Assembly (NCBI GenBank): GCA_012520505.1
Contig: JAAYOC010000021.1
Span: 124,001 to 188,000 of the forward strand
Direction of reading: 5' to 3'
DNA from: Oscillospiraceae bacterium
GTDB lineage: Bacteria; Bacillota; Clostridia; Oscillospirales; Acutalibacteraceae
DNA length: 64,000 bases
Numbering within the stretch: position 1 is the first letter of the stretch; each line of letters begins with the position of its first letter. A model generated the notes under the pieces. It did not search any database. It had not been told where the DNA came from and was given only the letters and a program-made list of their open reading frames with translations. The translations under genes and the position numbers were made by a program. This document shows, in pieces, positions 35,538 through 45,540 of the stretch.

Positions 35538-38500
35538 ATGGAAACAACACGTACAAATGTAGTTGTTGAAAAAACAACTCCGGCAAATCATTTGTCTGAC
35601 AAGTTTAGGGTTGTAAAAATCCAACGTACTTGTGTACATGACGGACCTGGAATTCGTACCACCGTATTTTTTAGCGGGTGCGGACTTAGATGTCTTTGGT
35701 GTCAAAACCCGGAATCATTGTTGATAAATGATAATCCAAATGCCGAGGATTACTCTGTGGATGACATAATGCAGGTAGTTAATCGTGATAAAGATTATTA
35801 TGATGCAACGAACGGTGGAGTTACTTTAAGTGGAGGAGAGCCTCTCTTACAAAATTCAAATTTACTTGTTGAACTTCTTTCAAGGTTAAGAAAAGAAAAA
35901 ATAAATACAGCTGTTGAAACAACACTTAATGTACCGTGGGAAGCAGTGGAAAAGGTTATTCCATATGTTGATGTTTTCTTTGTTGATATAAAGACAGCAG
36001 GCGATGAAGAACAACATAGAAAGCTTACCGGTAATGATGGAAAGCTTATTAAAGAAAATATTGAAAAGCTTGTAGAGACTGAAGCAAAGATTAACTTTAG
36101 AATGGTTATGGTTCCTGGACTTAATGATACTGAGGATCAGATAGAGAAAGTGTCAAATCTTTTGAAATCTGTAGGTTATGACAGGATAGAACTTCTAAAA
36201 TACAATAACATGTATGAAGAAAAGGCAGTGAAATTTAATCTTGATATTCCAAAACTTAACATTACTGAAGAACAGGCAGAAACTGCTATTAAACATGGAC
36301 TTGAGACATTTAAGAAAAATGGAATAAATGCAGTTTATGTTAAGTTAAATATAATTGGAAGAACTGCAACATATACACAGAGAGTTCTTGATATACAGCA
36401 AGATATAAGAGATGCCGGAAGAGCACTGTGCATGGAAGTTAGTAAGCTTAAAACAAGATATTACAGAAAGAACGGTTTTGATAAGCCAACACCTATTCAC
36501 AGGTCGGAAAGACTTAAATATGTTTTGGAAAACAAATCTGTAATAGTTTGGCCAAAAGAGCTCCTTGTCGGAAACTTTACGGCAAAGAGATGCGCAGGTC
36601 AGGTTTGGGAAGAACAATATGGTGTTCTTGATGTAAGCTTTTTGTATAAAATAAACCATCAAACACCGGTATCTTTTAAATGTCCTTTAAAGGATAGACT
36701 TTACTTTTATACACGCATAATGCCTTTCTGGATTCCACATAGCCTTTTGCTTAAGGTTAATACAAAAATTTCAGATTTTATTGCTATGCTTGGGCGTTCT
36801 TCTGAAATGATAGCAGGCTTCCAAAACAATATGGCAGCAATAGCTCATTTTATCCCAAATTATGACAGAATACTTGAACTTGGAACAACCGGTCTTATAG
36901 AAGAGTTAAAGCAAACTGCAAAAGAACATCCGGAAAATAATCAGGATTTCTATAAAGGCGCAATAATGGGATTAGAAGCTCTTGCAAATTGGGCTGATAG
37001 GTATGCAGCTGAGTTAAAACGCCTTGCAGGAATTGAAAAGGATGAAAAGCGTAGGGCGGAGCTTGAAAAAATGGCTGAAATTTGCCAGAGAGTTCCTAGA
37101 TATCCTGCACGCACATTCCATGAAGCTCTTCAAAGCATTATTTTCCTTCAAATAGCAATTTGCCAAGAAGCATATGAAAATGCGGTTTCATTTGGACGCA
37201 TGGATCAGATACTTTATCCATACTATAAAGCAGACTTAGATGCAGGAAGAATAACATATGATGAAGCAAAAGAGCTCTTATGCTTATTTGTACTTAAGAT
37301 GGATGAGTGTATATTGGTAAACGATGGAGATTCGTTGCTCAATATCGCAAAACTTTTTGAAACGTTATCAACTGACCAGGCATTGACTTTTGGTGGTTGT
37401 GACAAGGACGGAAATGATGCAACAAACGATATAACATACATGTTTATTGATGCTTGTGAGCTTCAGCCGCTTGCAATTAACATGTGTGCACGGATTAATA
37501 AAAACAGTCCAGATAAGTATCTTGAAAGATTGGCAGAAATATATATCAATGGTTGTCCAATGCCGGAAATGTTTAGTGACGATATATATTTAGATGCTAT
37601 TCCAAGGAAGCATGATACAACTATTGAGAATGCAAGAAATTATGCTATCGTAGGTTGTGTTGAACCACTTGCATCAGACGACCATTTTGGAAATACTGAT
37701 AGTGCGAATGTTAATGTTGTGCTTCCAATGCTTCAGGCAATAAAGGGTCAAAAGCATGATCTTTGGCATTATTCGAACAAGCAATATCTTGAAAATGTAG
37801 TAACAAGGTTTATTGAATATGCTATTGCTCCTAAGAAAAAATGCCCATTCCTTTCTGCTATCACAAGAGCTAATGATAGAGCAATAGAAAAACGTAAAGT
37901 AAAGAGAGGAATGTATAAATACAATCCACCAACAAGTATGGAAGAAATTCTTGAAGCATATCAGGAAAGACTTAATGAACTTACAATATCAATACTTCTT
38001 GATCAACAAAAGATATTAGCTGCACTTGAAAAAAACTTTACAACACCAATGGCTTCCTCTTTGTTTAGAAATTGTGTTGCAACAGGTAAAGATGCATATG
38101 AAGGAGGCACTTTCTATAGAAGCCATGGAATTCAGGCAGTAGGAATAACAGATGTAGCCGATTCACTTTATGCAATTGACGAACTTGTATTTAAGCAGAA
38201 GAAATATACATTGCTTGAAATAATAGAAGCGATTGACAGTAACTTTGAGGGTTCAAAAAATCAAAAAATAAGGGAAGATATTCTTGCAATTCCAAAATTT
38301 GGAGATGACTCTTGTCCTGAACCGGCAAAATGGGTTACAAAGGCAATGGAGATGTTCTGCAATGCTCTTGATGCCGTTCCAAATACTGATAAATACGGTG
38401 TTTATACGGCAGGTTATTATGCGCTGAATGTAAATGATAGATATGGTCTTAAAACACAGGCACTTCCATCCGGCAGGTTAAAGGGAGTTCCACTTGCAAA

Positions 38501-38864
38501 TAGTACTACTCCACATTATGGAATGGAAGAATCAGATTTATTATCCTCGCTTAATGCTATGGCACAGGTTAACTTTAGAGATTTTGCTCCTAATGGAACG
38601 ACAGCAACATTACATATTGACTCTGCACTTTTCCCGGGAGAAGAAGGAATAAAAAATCTTGCGGCATTATTTAAAACATTCCTGACAAAAGGTGGAATGC
38701 AGTTCCAGCCTAATGTAATAAGTAGGGAAATATTGATTGATGCCTATAACAATCCGGAAAAGTATAAGTATTTAATGGTTCGTGTTGCTGGTTATTGTTC
38801 ATATTTCAATGAGCTTTCAGATGACTTGAAGAAAGTAATAATAAACAGAACTTGCTATGCATAA
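35538..38864 (+). CDS. Fused glycyl-radical activase and glycyl radical enzyme in one polypeptide
   Basis: 1108 residues in one open frame. Residues about 20-280 form a radical-SAM activase: CVHDGPGIRTTVFFSGCG, CX3CX2C at Cys48/52/55, NGGVTLSGGEPLLQ, and KTAGDEEQHRKLTG; it lacks the ferredoxin insert of the upstream activase. From about 285 a full glycyl radical enzyme follows: WPKELLVGN near 340, NDITYMFID, active-site VGCVEPLASDDHFGN (Cys near 707), and glycyl loop LMVRVAGYCSYFNELS (Gly near 1085). These two functions are normally separate proteins. GCVE suggests an eliminase or decarboxylase; substrate unknown. It has its own promoter and terminator and no catabolic neighbours. Confidence 0.93.
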   Translation: METTRTNVVVEKTTPANHLSDKFRVVKIQRTCVHDGPGIRTTVFFSGCGLRCLWCQNPESLLINDNPNAEDYSVDDIMQVVNRDKDYYDATNGGVTLSGGEPLLQNSNLLVELLSRLRKEKINTAVETTLNVPWEAVEKVIPYVDVFFVDIKTAGDEEQHRKLTGNDGKLIKENIEKLVETEAKINFRMVMVPGLNDTEDQIEKVSNLLKSVGYDRIELLKYNNMYEEKAVKFNLDIPKLNITEEQAETAIKHGLETFKKNGINAVYVKLNIIGRTATYTQRVLDIQQDIRDAGRALCMEVSKLKTRYYRKNGFDKPTPIHRSERLKYVLENKSVIVWPKELLVGNFTAKRCAGQVWEEQYGVLDVSFLYKINHQTPVSFKCPLKDRLYFYTRIMPFWIPHSLLLKVNTKISDFIAMLGRSSEMIAGFQNNMAAIAHFIPNYDRILELGTTGLIEELKQTAKEHPENNQDFYKGAIMGLEALANWADRYAAELKRLAGIEKDEKRRAELEKMAEICQRVPRYPARTFHEALQSIIFLQIAICQEAYENAVSFGRMDQILYPYYKADLDAGRITYDEAKELLCLFVLKMDECILVNDGDSLLNIAKLFETLSTDQALTFGGCDKDGNDATNDITYMFIDACELQPLAINMCARINKNSPDKYLERLAEIYINGCPMPEMFSDDIYLDAIPRKHDTTIENARNYAIVGCVEPLASDDHFGNTDSANVNVVLPMLQAIKGQKHDLWHYSNKQYLENVVTRFIEYAIAPKKKCPFLSAITRANDRAIEKRKVKRGMYKYNPPTSMEEILEAYQERLNELTISILLDQQKILAALEKNFTTPMASSLFRNCVATGKDAYEGGTFYRSHGIQAVGITDVADSLYAIDELVFKQKKYTLLEIIEAIDSNFEGSKNQKIREDILAIPKFGDDSCPEPAKWVTKAMEMFCNALDAVPNTDKYGVYTAGYYALNVNDRYGLKTQALPSGRLKGVPLANSTTPHYGMEESDLLSSLNAMAQVNFRDFAPNGTTATLHIDSALFPGEEGIKNLAALFKTFLTKGGMQFQPNVISREILIDAYNNPEKYKYLMVRVAGYCSYFNELSDDLKKVIINRTCYA

Positions 38865-38870
38865 AAATGA

Positions 38871-38905
38871 AGAGAGATATCCAAAAGGGATATCTCTCTT
38901 TTTAA
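38871..38905 (+). terminator. Terminator after the fusion gene
   Basis: AGAGAGATATCC-AAAA-GGGATATCTCTCT then TTTTAA. Confidence 0.88.
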
Positions 38906-38940
38906 TTGTAGCATTTATGGATTTTTACGTTGAAAATTAC

Positions 38941-39012
38941 AAGCAAAAATACAAGCAAAATATTTAAGCAAAATACAAGCAAAAATACAAGCAAAATATT
39001 TAAGTAAAATAT
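38941..39012. repeat. 36-bp tandem repeat
   Basis: AAGCAAAAATACAAGCAAAA plus TATTT occurs exactly at 38941-38965 and 38977-39001, a 36-bp period, trailing into degenerate copies. No cas genes and no spacers, so not a CRISPR array. Confidence 0.75.
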
Positions 39013-39140
39013 AAGCAAAAATATTGAGCAAGTATTAAGTAACAGAGAATAACAAGATTGTATAAAGGGTTCATCTTGTTTACATAGAAAATGTGTGGTA
39101 GACTTGCACTGTAATCATAGTTTTTTGAGGAGGTTTGTCA

Positions 39141-39683
39141 ATGAAGAAAATAAACACATTTTTTAAAGAAAAGTTTAAGGCTGTACATATTGTAATTCTT
39201 GCAGTAATCACTGTTTTAATTCTTGCAGTAATGAATCTTTATCTTATTCCAACAATACAGGAGACGGCGAAAATTTACGGGTACAAAATGCTTGACCTTT
39301 ATACATTTGGGTATTCTATGGAAGAAGTTCAAGGACTCATTGAAAATCTCTCTGATAGGCAGCTTTACTTATACAAGTTTGTTCAGCTTCCTCTTGATAT
39401 GGTTTTTCCAATTTTTTATACACTTTTATTTGTTGCAATTCTTTCAAAATTTGGAAATGAAAATGGAAAGCTTCTCATTTTACCATTTGCACTGTTTATT
39501 TTTGATTATTGTGAGAATGTATTGAGCTTTATTATTTTAAGTACAGGTGCAAACCTAAATGCAGTCGTGTGTGTGTTGGCTTCATTTGCGACTATATTTA
39601 AGAGTATTTTTCTTAATGCAACAATTCTTATCTCTCTAATTCTTTTTATTGTAAAAATTTTTAAGAAGAGAAAATCGAAATAA
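39141..39683 (+). CDS. Membrane protein, four helices, unknown
   Basis: 180 residues. Helices near 15-36 (HIVILAVITVLILAVM), 85-105 (FPIFYTLLFVAILS), 112-135 and 142-170, with a basic C-terminus (KIFKKRKSK). The loop after helix 1 holds GYSMEEVQGLIENLSDRQ. ATG 39141 follows GAGGAGG. No family recognised. Confidence 0.75.
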   Translation: MKKINTFFKEKFKAVHIVILAVITVLILAVMNLYLIPTIQETAKIYGYKMLDLYTFGYSMEEVQGLIENLSDRQLYLYKFVQLPLDMVFPIFYTLLFVAILSKFGNENGKLLILPFALFIFDYCENVLSFIILSTGANLNAVVCVLASFATIFKSIFLNATILISLILFIVKIFKKRKSK

Positions 39684-39821
39684 TTATGCAATCAATATTC
39701 CTTGATTGGTATTTCGTATCTGTAAGATATCTTTACACTTTAGCTGTTAATACTTTGTAAAAGTGTATCTGTTATAATGTATATATGCATACTTTAATTT
39801 TTAGAAAAATGGGGTGTTTTT

Positions 39822-40040
39822 ATGTATCCATGTTGCGTTATTATTGCCTTGATTTTTCTTAAGCTTTGGGGGGCCGAAGATAAAGCAAAAATATTTATAA
39901 ATTATATTAAAAAATCAATCAAGTACAGGGGAAAAGAAAAAGTAAGTTTAAAAGAGGAATTTAAGAAAAATTCGGCTTTTAAAGATAAGTATGATAAGGG
40001 GAGGTATACAGATGGAAGAACGCAAATTATCAATTTATGA
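39822..40040 (+). CDS. Possible small membrane-anchored protein
   Basis: 72 residues: a short hydrophobic N-terminus (CCVIIALIFLKLW) then a Lys-rich tail. ATG 39822 is preceded by GGGGTG. Its end overlaps the LDI-like gene start by 29 bp and contains that gene's RBS, as in coupled genes. Might be spurious; no homology recognised. Confidence 0.4.
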   Translation: MYPCCVIIALIFLKLWGAEDKAKIFINYIKKSIKYRGKEKVSLKEEFKKNSAFKDKYDKGRYTDGRTQIINL

Positions 40041-41919
40041 AACGGATTTTGTTGATGGACCTGTTACTAAAAAACATAAAAAAATAGCATGGACTATTTA
40101 TTTTATCTTTGCAGTCATAGGTATGTTGCCAACTATTTTCAACCTAAGTTGGGGACTTCAGGTTGCTGGGTTAGGAATTGTTCTGCCCGGTGGCGGATTT
40201 TTAGCAATAGGTGGTGGCTTAGGAGTTCTTTATTTTGTTATAACTATCATTTTGATGGTGGTTATCGGGTTAGGTCTTTGGTGGGGAACAGGAAATCAAT
40301 TGGCTCCCTTTTTTGTCTGGATTCTTGCAGACATACTAGCATGTACAGTTTTTTTACGTGATCCTATATGGGGTAATATTGGTATATATGCCGTCGTAAT
40401 AATTGTATTTTTATATTTTTTGACAGGTCGAATAAGGAATAAAAGAGAATTAAAGAAGCAACTCCAAGAACAGAAAGAACGTTTAGAATTTTTCAAGACT
40501 GAAATACCGGCTGAAGAGGCGCTTGCAGAGCCTGAGGTAGAAGACGGCAAATTTGAATTGAATGAAAAACAATTAGCTCAGCAAAGATATTTGTTTGACA
40601 CGGCATTTGCACCGTATGGTGAATTTAAAGGTTTTACAAAAGTAAAATGGCCACAGTTTCCTACAACATCTATTCGTTATCAAATTAATCAGATGCTGAA
40701 TACTATGCAACAAATACAATGTCAGTACACTCCAAGCTTTCACGGATATGCTACGGAAGCACAAAGAAGGTTAATTAATCTTTTTCTGCATCCACGTGTC
40801 TGGAGCTATTGGAGATGGGAAAATTTATGGGGCGGAAATTTTATAATAGACGCAAATCCTATTGGGAAAGATAATGTAATGTTAACCGGTTTCTTTTTAA
40901 TCAATGTGACTATGTATATGAAAAATACGGGAGATATGATTTATTCCGAACCGGGAAGTTTAGTTTTCAAAGATAAGAGACACCAATTTGATCATAGTGT
41001 ACATACAATAGCTGATGCAATTGTTAAAAATTGGAACACCAATGACTACGTAGTTTATCCGTGCGAGCCAAATTGGAATTATTCATTATGCAATTGGAAA
41101 GCAATTCAGAGTATGGTTAATTATGACTCTCTGTTTAATTCTGATAAATGGTCAAAACACAAGCAAAAAGTAATGAACGGCTTTATTAATGAAATGACTC
41201 TGCCAAATGGCAGTTCGTATTTGTTTAAATCTACAAGAACAGGCTATGGTGTTAATCTTCCTGTATCTACGGCTGAAGGTTTTCAAATTTGTATGTATAA
41301 CACGGTTGATCCATTATTGGCAAGACAGACTTATGCCTTTTATAGAAGGGACACTTATAAGCGCAGTGAGGATGGAGAATTGATACTTAAAGCTATACCT
41401 TTTGACCATGGGGATTTATCCATGACTTATGGAGATACGGTTGCTTTATCTATGTTCCCAGCTAAAGAAATGGGTGATACTGAAGCCGCTAATGCGTCAT
41501 TGAAAGTATTAGAGGAAAAAGTTACACAAAGCATTGAAAACGGCGCAATACGTCATAATTGTTCAACTGAAGTAAATGCTTTGCTTTTGCAGGCATCAAT
41601 TAATACAAGAAATGGCTGGAGAAGAGCAGTTATTGACGGTCCGGCAAAAAGCACTTTGACAGGTCCTTTATTGAGTGAGGTTTCCTACCCGGATGTTTTG
41701 GTTGCTAAAGCATTTAGCCATGGGGAAGATCTTGAATTGGTATTGTATCCTGGAGTTTCTGACGGTAAACAGAATCTTAAAATTAGCAGATTGGTTCCTG
41801 GACAGAAATATTTGATAAAAGAACAGAATATTTCATTTTTTGCAAACGAGAATGGTGTTGCTGAAATTGAAGTTTTAATTTCGGGACGTACTGAAATTAC
41901 AATGATACCGGAGAAATAG
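40012..41919 (+). CDS. Membrane-anchored linalool dehydratase/isomerase-like protein
   Basis: 635 residues. Residues about 22-142 hold several membrane helices; a coiled segment ([18 protein letters not shown]) follows; the rest resembles the alpha/alpha-barrel of linalool dehydratase-isomerase. Matching features are [17 protein letters not shown] followed by NTGD (LDI: KENIMYKGHLNLM), an equivalent His (about 331 in HTIADAI) and [10 protein letters not shown], where Cys351 and Cys360 are nine apart like catalytic Cys171/Cys180 of LDI. I cannot place the LDI catalytic Asp39. The substrate need not be a terpene. ATG 40012 follows AGGGGAGG. It lies 2 bp before a copper ATPase. Confidence 0.72.
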   Translation: MEERKLSIYETDFVDGPVTKKHKKIAWTIYFIFAVIGMLPTIFNLSWGLQVAGLGIVLPGGGFLAIGGGLGVLYFVITIILMVVIGLGLWWGTGNQLAPFFVWILADILACTVFLRDPIWGNIGIYAVVIIVFLYFLTGRIRNKRELKKQLQEQKERLEFFKTEIPAEEALAEPEVEDGKFELNEKQLAQQRYLFDTAFAPYGEFKGFTKVKWPQFPTTSIRYQINQMLNTMQQIQCQYTPSFHGYATEAQRRLINLFLHPRVWSYWRWENLWGGNFIIDANPIGKDNVMLTGFFLINVTMYMKNTGDMIYSEPGSLVFKDKRHQFDHSVHTIADAIVKNWNTNDYVVYPCEPNWNYSLCNWKAIQSMVNYDSLFNSDKWSKHKQKVMNGFINEMTLPNGSSYLFKSTRTGYGVNLPVSTAEGFQICMYNTVDPLLARQTYAFYRRDTYKRSEDGELILKAIPFDHGDLSMTYGDTVALSMFPAKEMGDTEAANASLKVLEEKVTQSIENGAIRHNCSTEVNALLLQASINTRNGWRRAVIDGPAKSTLTGPLLSEVSYPDVLVAKAFSHGEDLELVLYPGVSDGKQNLKISRLVPGQKYLIKEQNISFFANENGVAEIEVLISGRTEITMIPEK

Positions 41920-41921
41920 AT

Positions 41922-44051
41922 ATGAAAACTGTTAGCTATTTTATTGAAGGGATGTCTTGTGCTGCATGTAGCATTAGACTGGAGTCGGTATTAAGCGAAG
42001 CGGATGGTGTTAAATCCGTAAATATTTCATTGACAGAAAATAATGCAATAATAATATTTGATGAAACGGTTACTTCTGAAACTGAATTAAAAAATATAAT
42101 TTCAAATATTGGGTATAAAGCAATTGATAATACGTATGATTCTGATTCGGCAGATAGAAAGCAAAAAATAAAAACCTTATTTTCTAAAGCATTTTTATCT
42201 TTTATTTTGACACTTCCTTTAACAACGGATGTTTCGGTATATCTTAAAATAATTCTTGCTTCAGTAGTTCAGTTTTATATTGGAAAAGTATTTTATTCGG
42301 ATGCACTTAAAGGACTGCGTAGTAAAGCGATTAATATGTCATTTATGGTTGCACTAAGTACAACTTGTGCTTATTTGTACAGTTTATATTGGGCTTTGAA
42401 GGGAGATTTATCTCATATATACTTTGATTCATCCGCAATTGTGATAACAATGGTATTGACCGGGCGTTTGATAGAAGCAAAAGTTAACGAAGGGTCACAA
42501 TCTGTATTGGAGGCACTTTTAAAGCGTGCCCCTAAAACCGCATGTCGGATTGATGAAAATGGTGAAAATATCGTTGCAGTAGAAGATATTATTCTTAGAG
42601 ATATCTTGATTGTAAAATCAGGAGAAAAAATCCCGCTTGACGGGATAATAGTAAGTGGCGACGCTTGTGTTGATGAATCAATGTTGTCGGGAGAAAGTCT
42701 TCCGGTTGAAAAGGAAGTTGGAGATAAAGTATTTTCCGGTACAATCAATACCCAAGGGGTTTTTCATATGGAAGTTACTTCTACCACCGACGATACGATT
42801 TTATCTGAAATTATTTCAGCGGTAAGTCTTTCTTTGTCAGATAAAGGTGAAATTCAAAGAATTACTGACAGAATAGTTGGATATTTTTGTCCGGCAGTTA
42901 TTCTTATTGCGGTAATAACTGCGATTATATGGTATGTTTGGATTGACCCTAAAAATCCTTATTTGGCACTAAATAATTTTATGAGCGTAATAGTAGTTGC
43001 CTGTCCATGTGCTTTAGGTATAGCAGCTCCGATTTCTATATCTGCCGGAATCGGACTTGCAGCAAAGCGAGGAATAATCATTAAAGGTGGGCAACATATT
43101 GAAAAATTGTCGCAAATTACATCAGTTGCGTTTGATAAAACAGGTACTCTTACAAACGGAAAGTTTGAAATTACTGATATATTAGTAATGAATGATTCTT
43201 CACCTGAAGAATTGATTTTGAATGCGGCGATTGCAGAAAAACATTCATGTCACCCTTTGGCGGAAGCGGTAATTCGCTATTTTGGAGAAGATCCGGACAA
43301 AATTCCTGAACCGGATAGTGTCACAACAGTCACAGGTAAAGGTATTATTGCAAAAATAAAATCCAATGAAATTGTCATTGGAAATCCTAATTTTGCCAGG
43401 GAACATGGTGCAGATAAAGAAGATCTCGAAAAAATTTTATCACACTTATCTAATGAAATTAAAACGTCACTGATTATCCTGAAAAACAATATTATTCAAG
43501 GTGCAATATTTTGCCAAGATAGCATTCGTAAAGAATCGTATTCGGCGATAGAACTTCTTGAAAGTATGGGCATTGAATTCTACATGCTTACCGGAGATAA
43601 TGAAATTGTTGCCGAGGCAATAAGTAAAGAACTCGGGATAAAAGAATATTATGCAGGTGTTTTACCACAAGGTAAAGCTGAAATTGTTAAGAAAAAAAGT
43701 CATGACGGACATCTTTCAGCTATGGTCGGCGATGGTATTAATGATGCAATTCCTCTTTCTGAAGCGGATATCGGATTTGGAATTGGTGGACATACTGATA
43801 TTGCGTGCGAAGCAGCAGACATTATCATAATGGATGGCGATGTGTCAAAAGTTCCTGCTTGCATTTCCATTGGAAAGGCAACTACTAAAAATGTTTATCA
43901 AAATCTTTTCTTTTCTTGCATTTATAATGTTGTTGCGATTGGTATTGCTGCATGTGGTTTACTTAATCCGGCTGTTGCGGCGATTTCAATGTCTCTTAGT
44001 TCAATATCCGTTGTTTCAAATGCAAAACGAATGGAGAGGTTTAAATTATGA
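41922..44051 (+). CDS. Cu(I)-transporting P1B-type ATPase
   Basis: 709 residues. N-terminal heavy-metal domain with MSCAACS (Cys-x-x-Cys near 13-16), the transmembrane CPC motif [12 protein letters not shown] near 363, phosphorylation site DKTGTLTNG near 404, HP motif CHPLAEAV near 442, and [18 protein letters not shown] near 601. The last two helices carry the Cu(I)-type residues YN ([10 protein letters not shown]) and MxxSS ([11 protein letters not shown]). It could export copper or supply it to an extracytoplasmic target. The stop overlaps the next start by 4 bp. Confidence 0.94.
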   Translation: MKTVSYFIEGMSCAACSIRLESVLSEADGVKSVNISLTENNAIIIFDETVTSETELKNIISNIGYKAIDNTYDSDSADRKQKIKTLFSKAFLSFILTLPLTTDVSVYLKIILASVVQFYIGKVFYSDALKGLRSKAINMSFMVALSTTCAYLYSLYWALKGDLSHIYFDSSAIVITMVLTGRLIEAKVNEGSQSVLEALLKRAPKTACRIDENGENIVAVEDIILRDILIVKSGEKIPLDGIIVSGDACVDESMLSGESLPVEKEVGDKVFSGTINTQGVFHMEVTSTTDDTILSEIISAVSLSLSDKGEIQRITDRIVGYFCPAVILIAVITAIIWYVWIDPKNPYLALNNFMSVIVVACPCALGIAAPISISAGIGLAAKRGIIIKGGQHIEKLSQITSVAFDKTGTLTNGKFEITDILVMNDSSPEELILNAAIAEKHSCHPLAEAVIRYFGEDPDKIPEPDSVTTVTGKGIIAKIKSNEIVIGNPNFAREHGADKEDLEKILSHLSNEIKTSLIILKNNIIQGAIFCQDSIRKESYSAIELLESMGIEFYMLTGDNEIVAEAISKELGIKEYYAGVLPQGKAEIVKKKSHDGHLSAMVGDGINDAIPLSEADIGFGIGGHTDIACEAADIIIMDGDVSKVPACISIGKATTKNVYQNLFFSCIYNVVAIGIAACGLLNPAVAAISMSLSSISVVSNAKRMERFKL

Positions 44052-44827
44052 AAGATAAAAAATTTAGTGCTTTTGAAGTTGCTACAACGATTCTAGCTTT
44101 GGCAATAATTATTTTTTATATTTGTCAATATGTAATCGGCTTTAACATAATTGGTTATATCTCACAATGGCTAAGCGGTAGGGGGATTATTCGTCCGGTA
44201 CTTGATGAAAAAGTCAGCTATGGAATTATTTTTATGTATGGCATGCTAACGTCGATACATTGTATTGGAATGTGTGGAGGGTTTGTAATTGCTGTAACTT
44301 CTTGTGAAACAAAAAAATCACGTATACTTGAAAATGTAAAATATCAGATATCAAGAGTTGTTTCATATAGTATCGTTGGTTTGGTCCTTGGAAGTTTTGG
44401 AAGTTTAATTTCATTGTCAACACGGGTACGTGCATATGTTCCAATAATTAGTGGACTGTTTATGTTAATTATTGGTTTATCAATTTTATTTGGAGGTTCT
44501 GCATTTCCCATTCCTAAATTTTACTCTGAAAAGCTCGTTAAAATGAAGTCTGCTAATTCAATTGTAATGGGATTGCTTACCGGACTGCTTCCTTGTGCAT
44601 CAATGCAATCTGTTCAGCTTTATGCACTTGCTACCGGTAATGCCTTAAGCGGAATGATGACGATGATGGTATTTGCGTTGGGTACAATTCCACTTCTTTT
44701 TCTATTTGGCGCACTTAACGTAATTTTCGAAAAGAAAGGTTGGAAGTGGGTTTTACCATTCTCTGCTATTATTGTTATCGTTCTTGCAGTAAACATGATA
44801 TTACGTGGGGTAAAAATGTTGGCATAA
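44048..44827 (+). CDS. SafE/DsbD_2-like six-helix membrane protein
   Basis: 259 residues. The [12 protein letters not shown] motif near residue 75 and the [11 protein letters not shown] motif near 182 are typical of the SafE/UreH/DsbD_2 transmembrane family, whose paired Cys face the membrane core. Such proteins often sit beside copper ATPases in cytochrome oxidase maturation or copper handling. No cytochrome oxidase gene is visible here, so a role in metal or thiol handling at the envelope is the more cautious inference. Confidence 0.85.
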   Translation: MKDKKFSAFEVATTILALAIIIFYICQYVIGFNIIGYISQWLSGRGIIRPVLDEKVSYGIIFMYGMLTSIHCIGMCGGFVIAVTSCETKKSRILENVKYQISRVVSYSIVGLVLGSFGSLISLSTRVRAYVPIISGLFMLIIGLSILFGGSAFPIPKFYSEKLVKMKSANSIVMGLLTGLLPCASMQSVQLYALATGNALSGMMTMMVFALGTIPLLFLFGALNVIFEKKGWKWVLPFSAIIVIVLAVNMILRGVKMLA

Positions 44828-44832
44828 TATGG

Positions 44833-45183
44833 TTAAATTTGTGGCTCATCATTGTTGTATGCTTCACGCATTTTATCATACTGAACATAGAGTTTTTGAA
44901 CTTCATTTTCAAGCGTATAGTAATGCATGATGTAAGGTATGAGAAGTATAGCTATAGCTATACATAAGAGTCCTGTGGTTTTTGATGGACTTATCAGCAT
45001 TATTATAACTGAAATAATTTCAAGAATTGCAAAAAGTGCTGTAACAATAAGATGAATAAGTCTTTCATGTTGAAAAAAAGAAATTTGAATTAGATGTTCT
45101 TCTATTAGTGTTTCCCAGTTACAATTTCCTTTTGATAGTAGAACATCAATTTTTTTTCGGTAAGTTAATAAACGCTTTTTCAT
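44833..45183 (-). CDS. Small membrane protein, unknown
   Basis: 116 residues with two hydrophobic segments (about 44-64 and 68-88) between charged ends. Runs toward the SafE-like gene with a 5-bp gap between stops. The N-terminal half (KKIDVLLSKGNCNWETLIEEHL) is amphipathic. No family recognised. Confidence 0.65.
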   Translation of the reverse strand: MKKRLLTYRKKIDVLLSKGNCNWETLIEEHLIQISFFQHERLIHLIVTALFAILEIISVIIMLISPSKTTGLLCIAIAILLIPYIMHYYTLENEVQKLYVQYDKMREAYNNDEPQI

Positions 45184-45332
45184 AGTTTTACCACCATCCT
45201 ATTTCTAAAATTGAAATAACGACCATATTATAGCTGGCTCATTTCAATTTATCAACTAAACTTGAAACAAGCTGTCTGCCGCACTCGTTTTATTTTTAGA
45301 TAGAGATGTTTGAAATATGAAAACAAGAAAAT

Positions 45333-45371
45333 CCCGCCTTGGAAATGACTCTGGGGCGGGCTTCGTCTTTT
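45333..45371. terminator. GC-rich hairpin, probable terminator
   Basis: CCCGCC (45333-45338) pairs with GGCGGG (45355-45360), followed by CTTCGTCTTTT on plus; AAAA flanks give a T-run on minus. In the gap 45184-45540, just before the ATPase remnant. Confidence 0.6.
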
Positions 45372-45425
45372 AGTTCAATTTCAGTTGTATCAAATGCTAA
45401 GCGAATGGATAGATTTAAAATAAAA
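45366..45425 (+). pseudogene. Remnant of the 3' end of a copper ATPase gene
   Basis: Reads [19 protein letters not shown], nearly identical to [19 protein letters not shown], the last residues of the Cu ATPase at 41922-44051, and similar at the DNA level. No start and no remainder of the gene. Best read as a scar of a lost tandem copy or a recombination event. Confidence 0.8.
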
Positions 45426-45446
45426 AAATCAATGGTAGACCTAGTA

Positions 45447-45475
45447 TTTACGTGAGTTTTGTGTTACCATATACT
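45447..45475 (+). promoter_or_regulatory. Promoter of the aldehyde dehydrogenase gene
   Basis: TTTACG (45447-45452), 17-nt spacer, TATACT (45470-45475). Confidence 0.5.
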
Positions 45476-45540
45476 ATGCAATTAAACATAATTGTATCTG
45501 ATTATGTCTAATTCACACAAATACAAAAGGAGGTACAGCG

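Noticed and set aside
38941..39012. Possible CRISPR array from 36-bp periodic repeats
   Set aside because: Repeats are contiguous without unique spacers, AT-only low complexity, and no cas genes are near.
45333..45371. Inverted repeat as an insertion-sequence end
   Set aside because: No transposase or matching second end; it behaves as a terminator hairpin.
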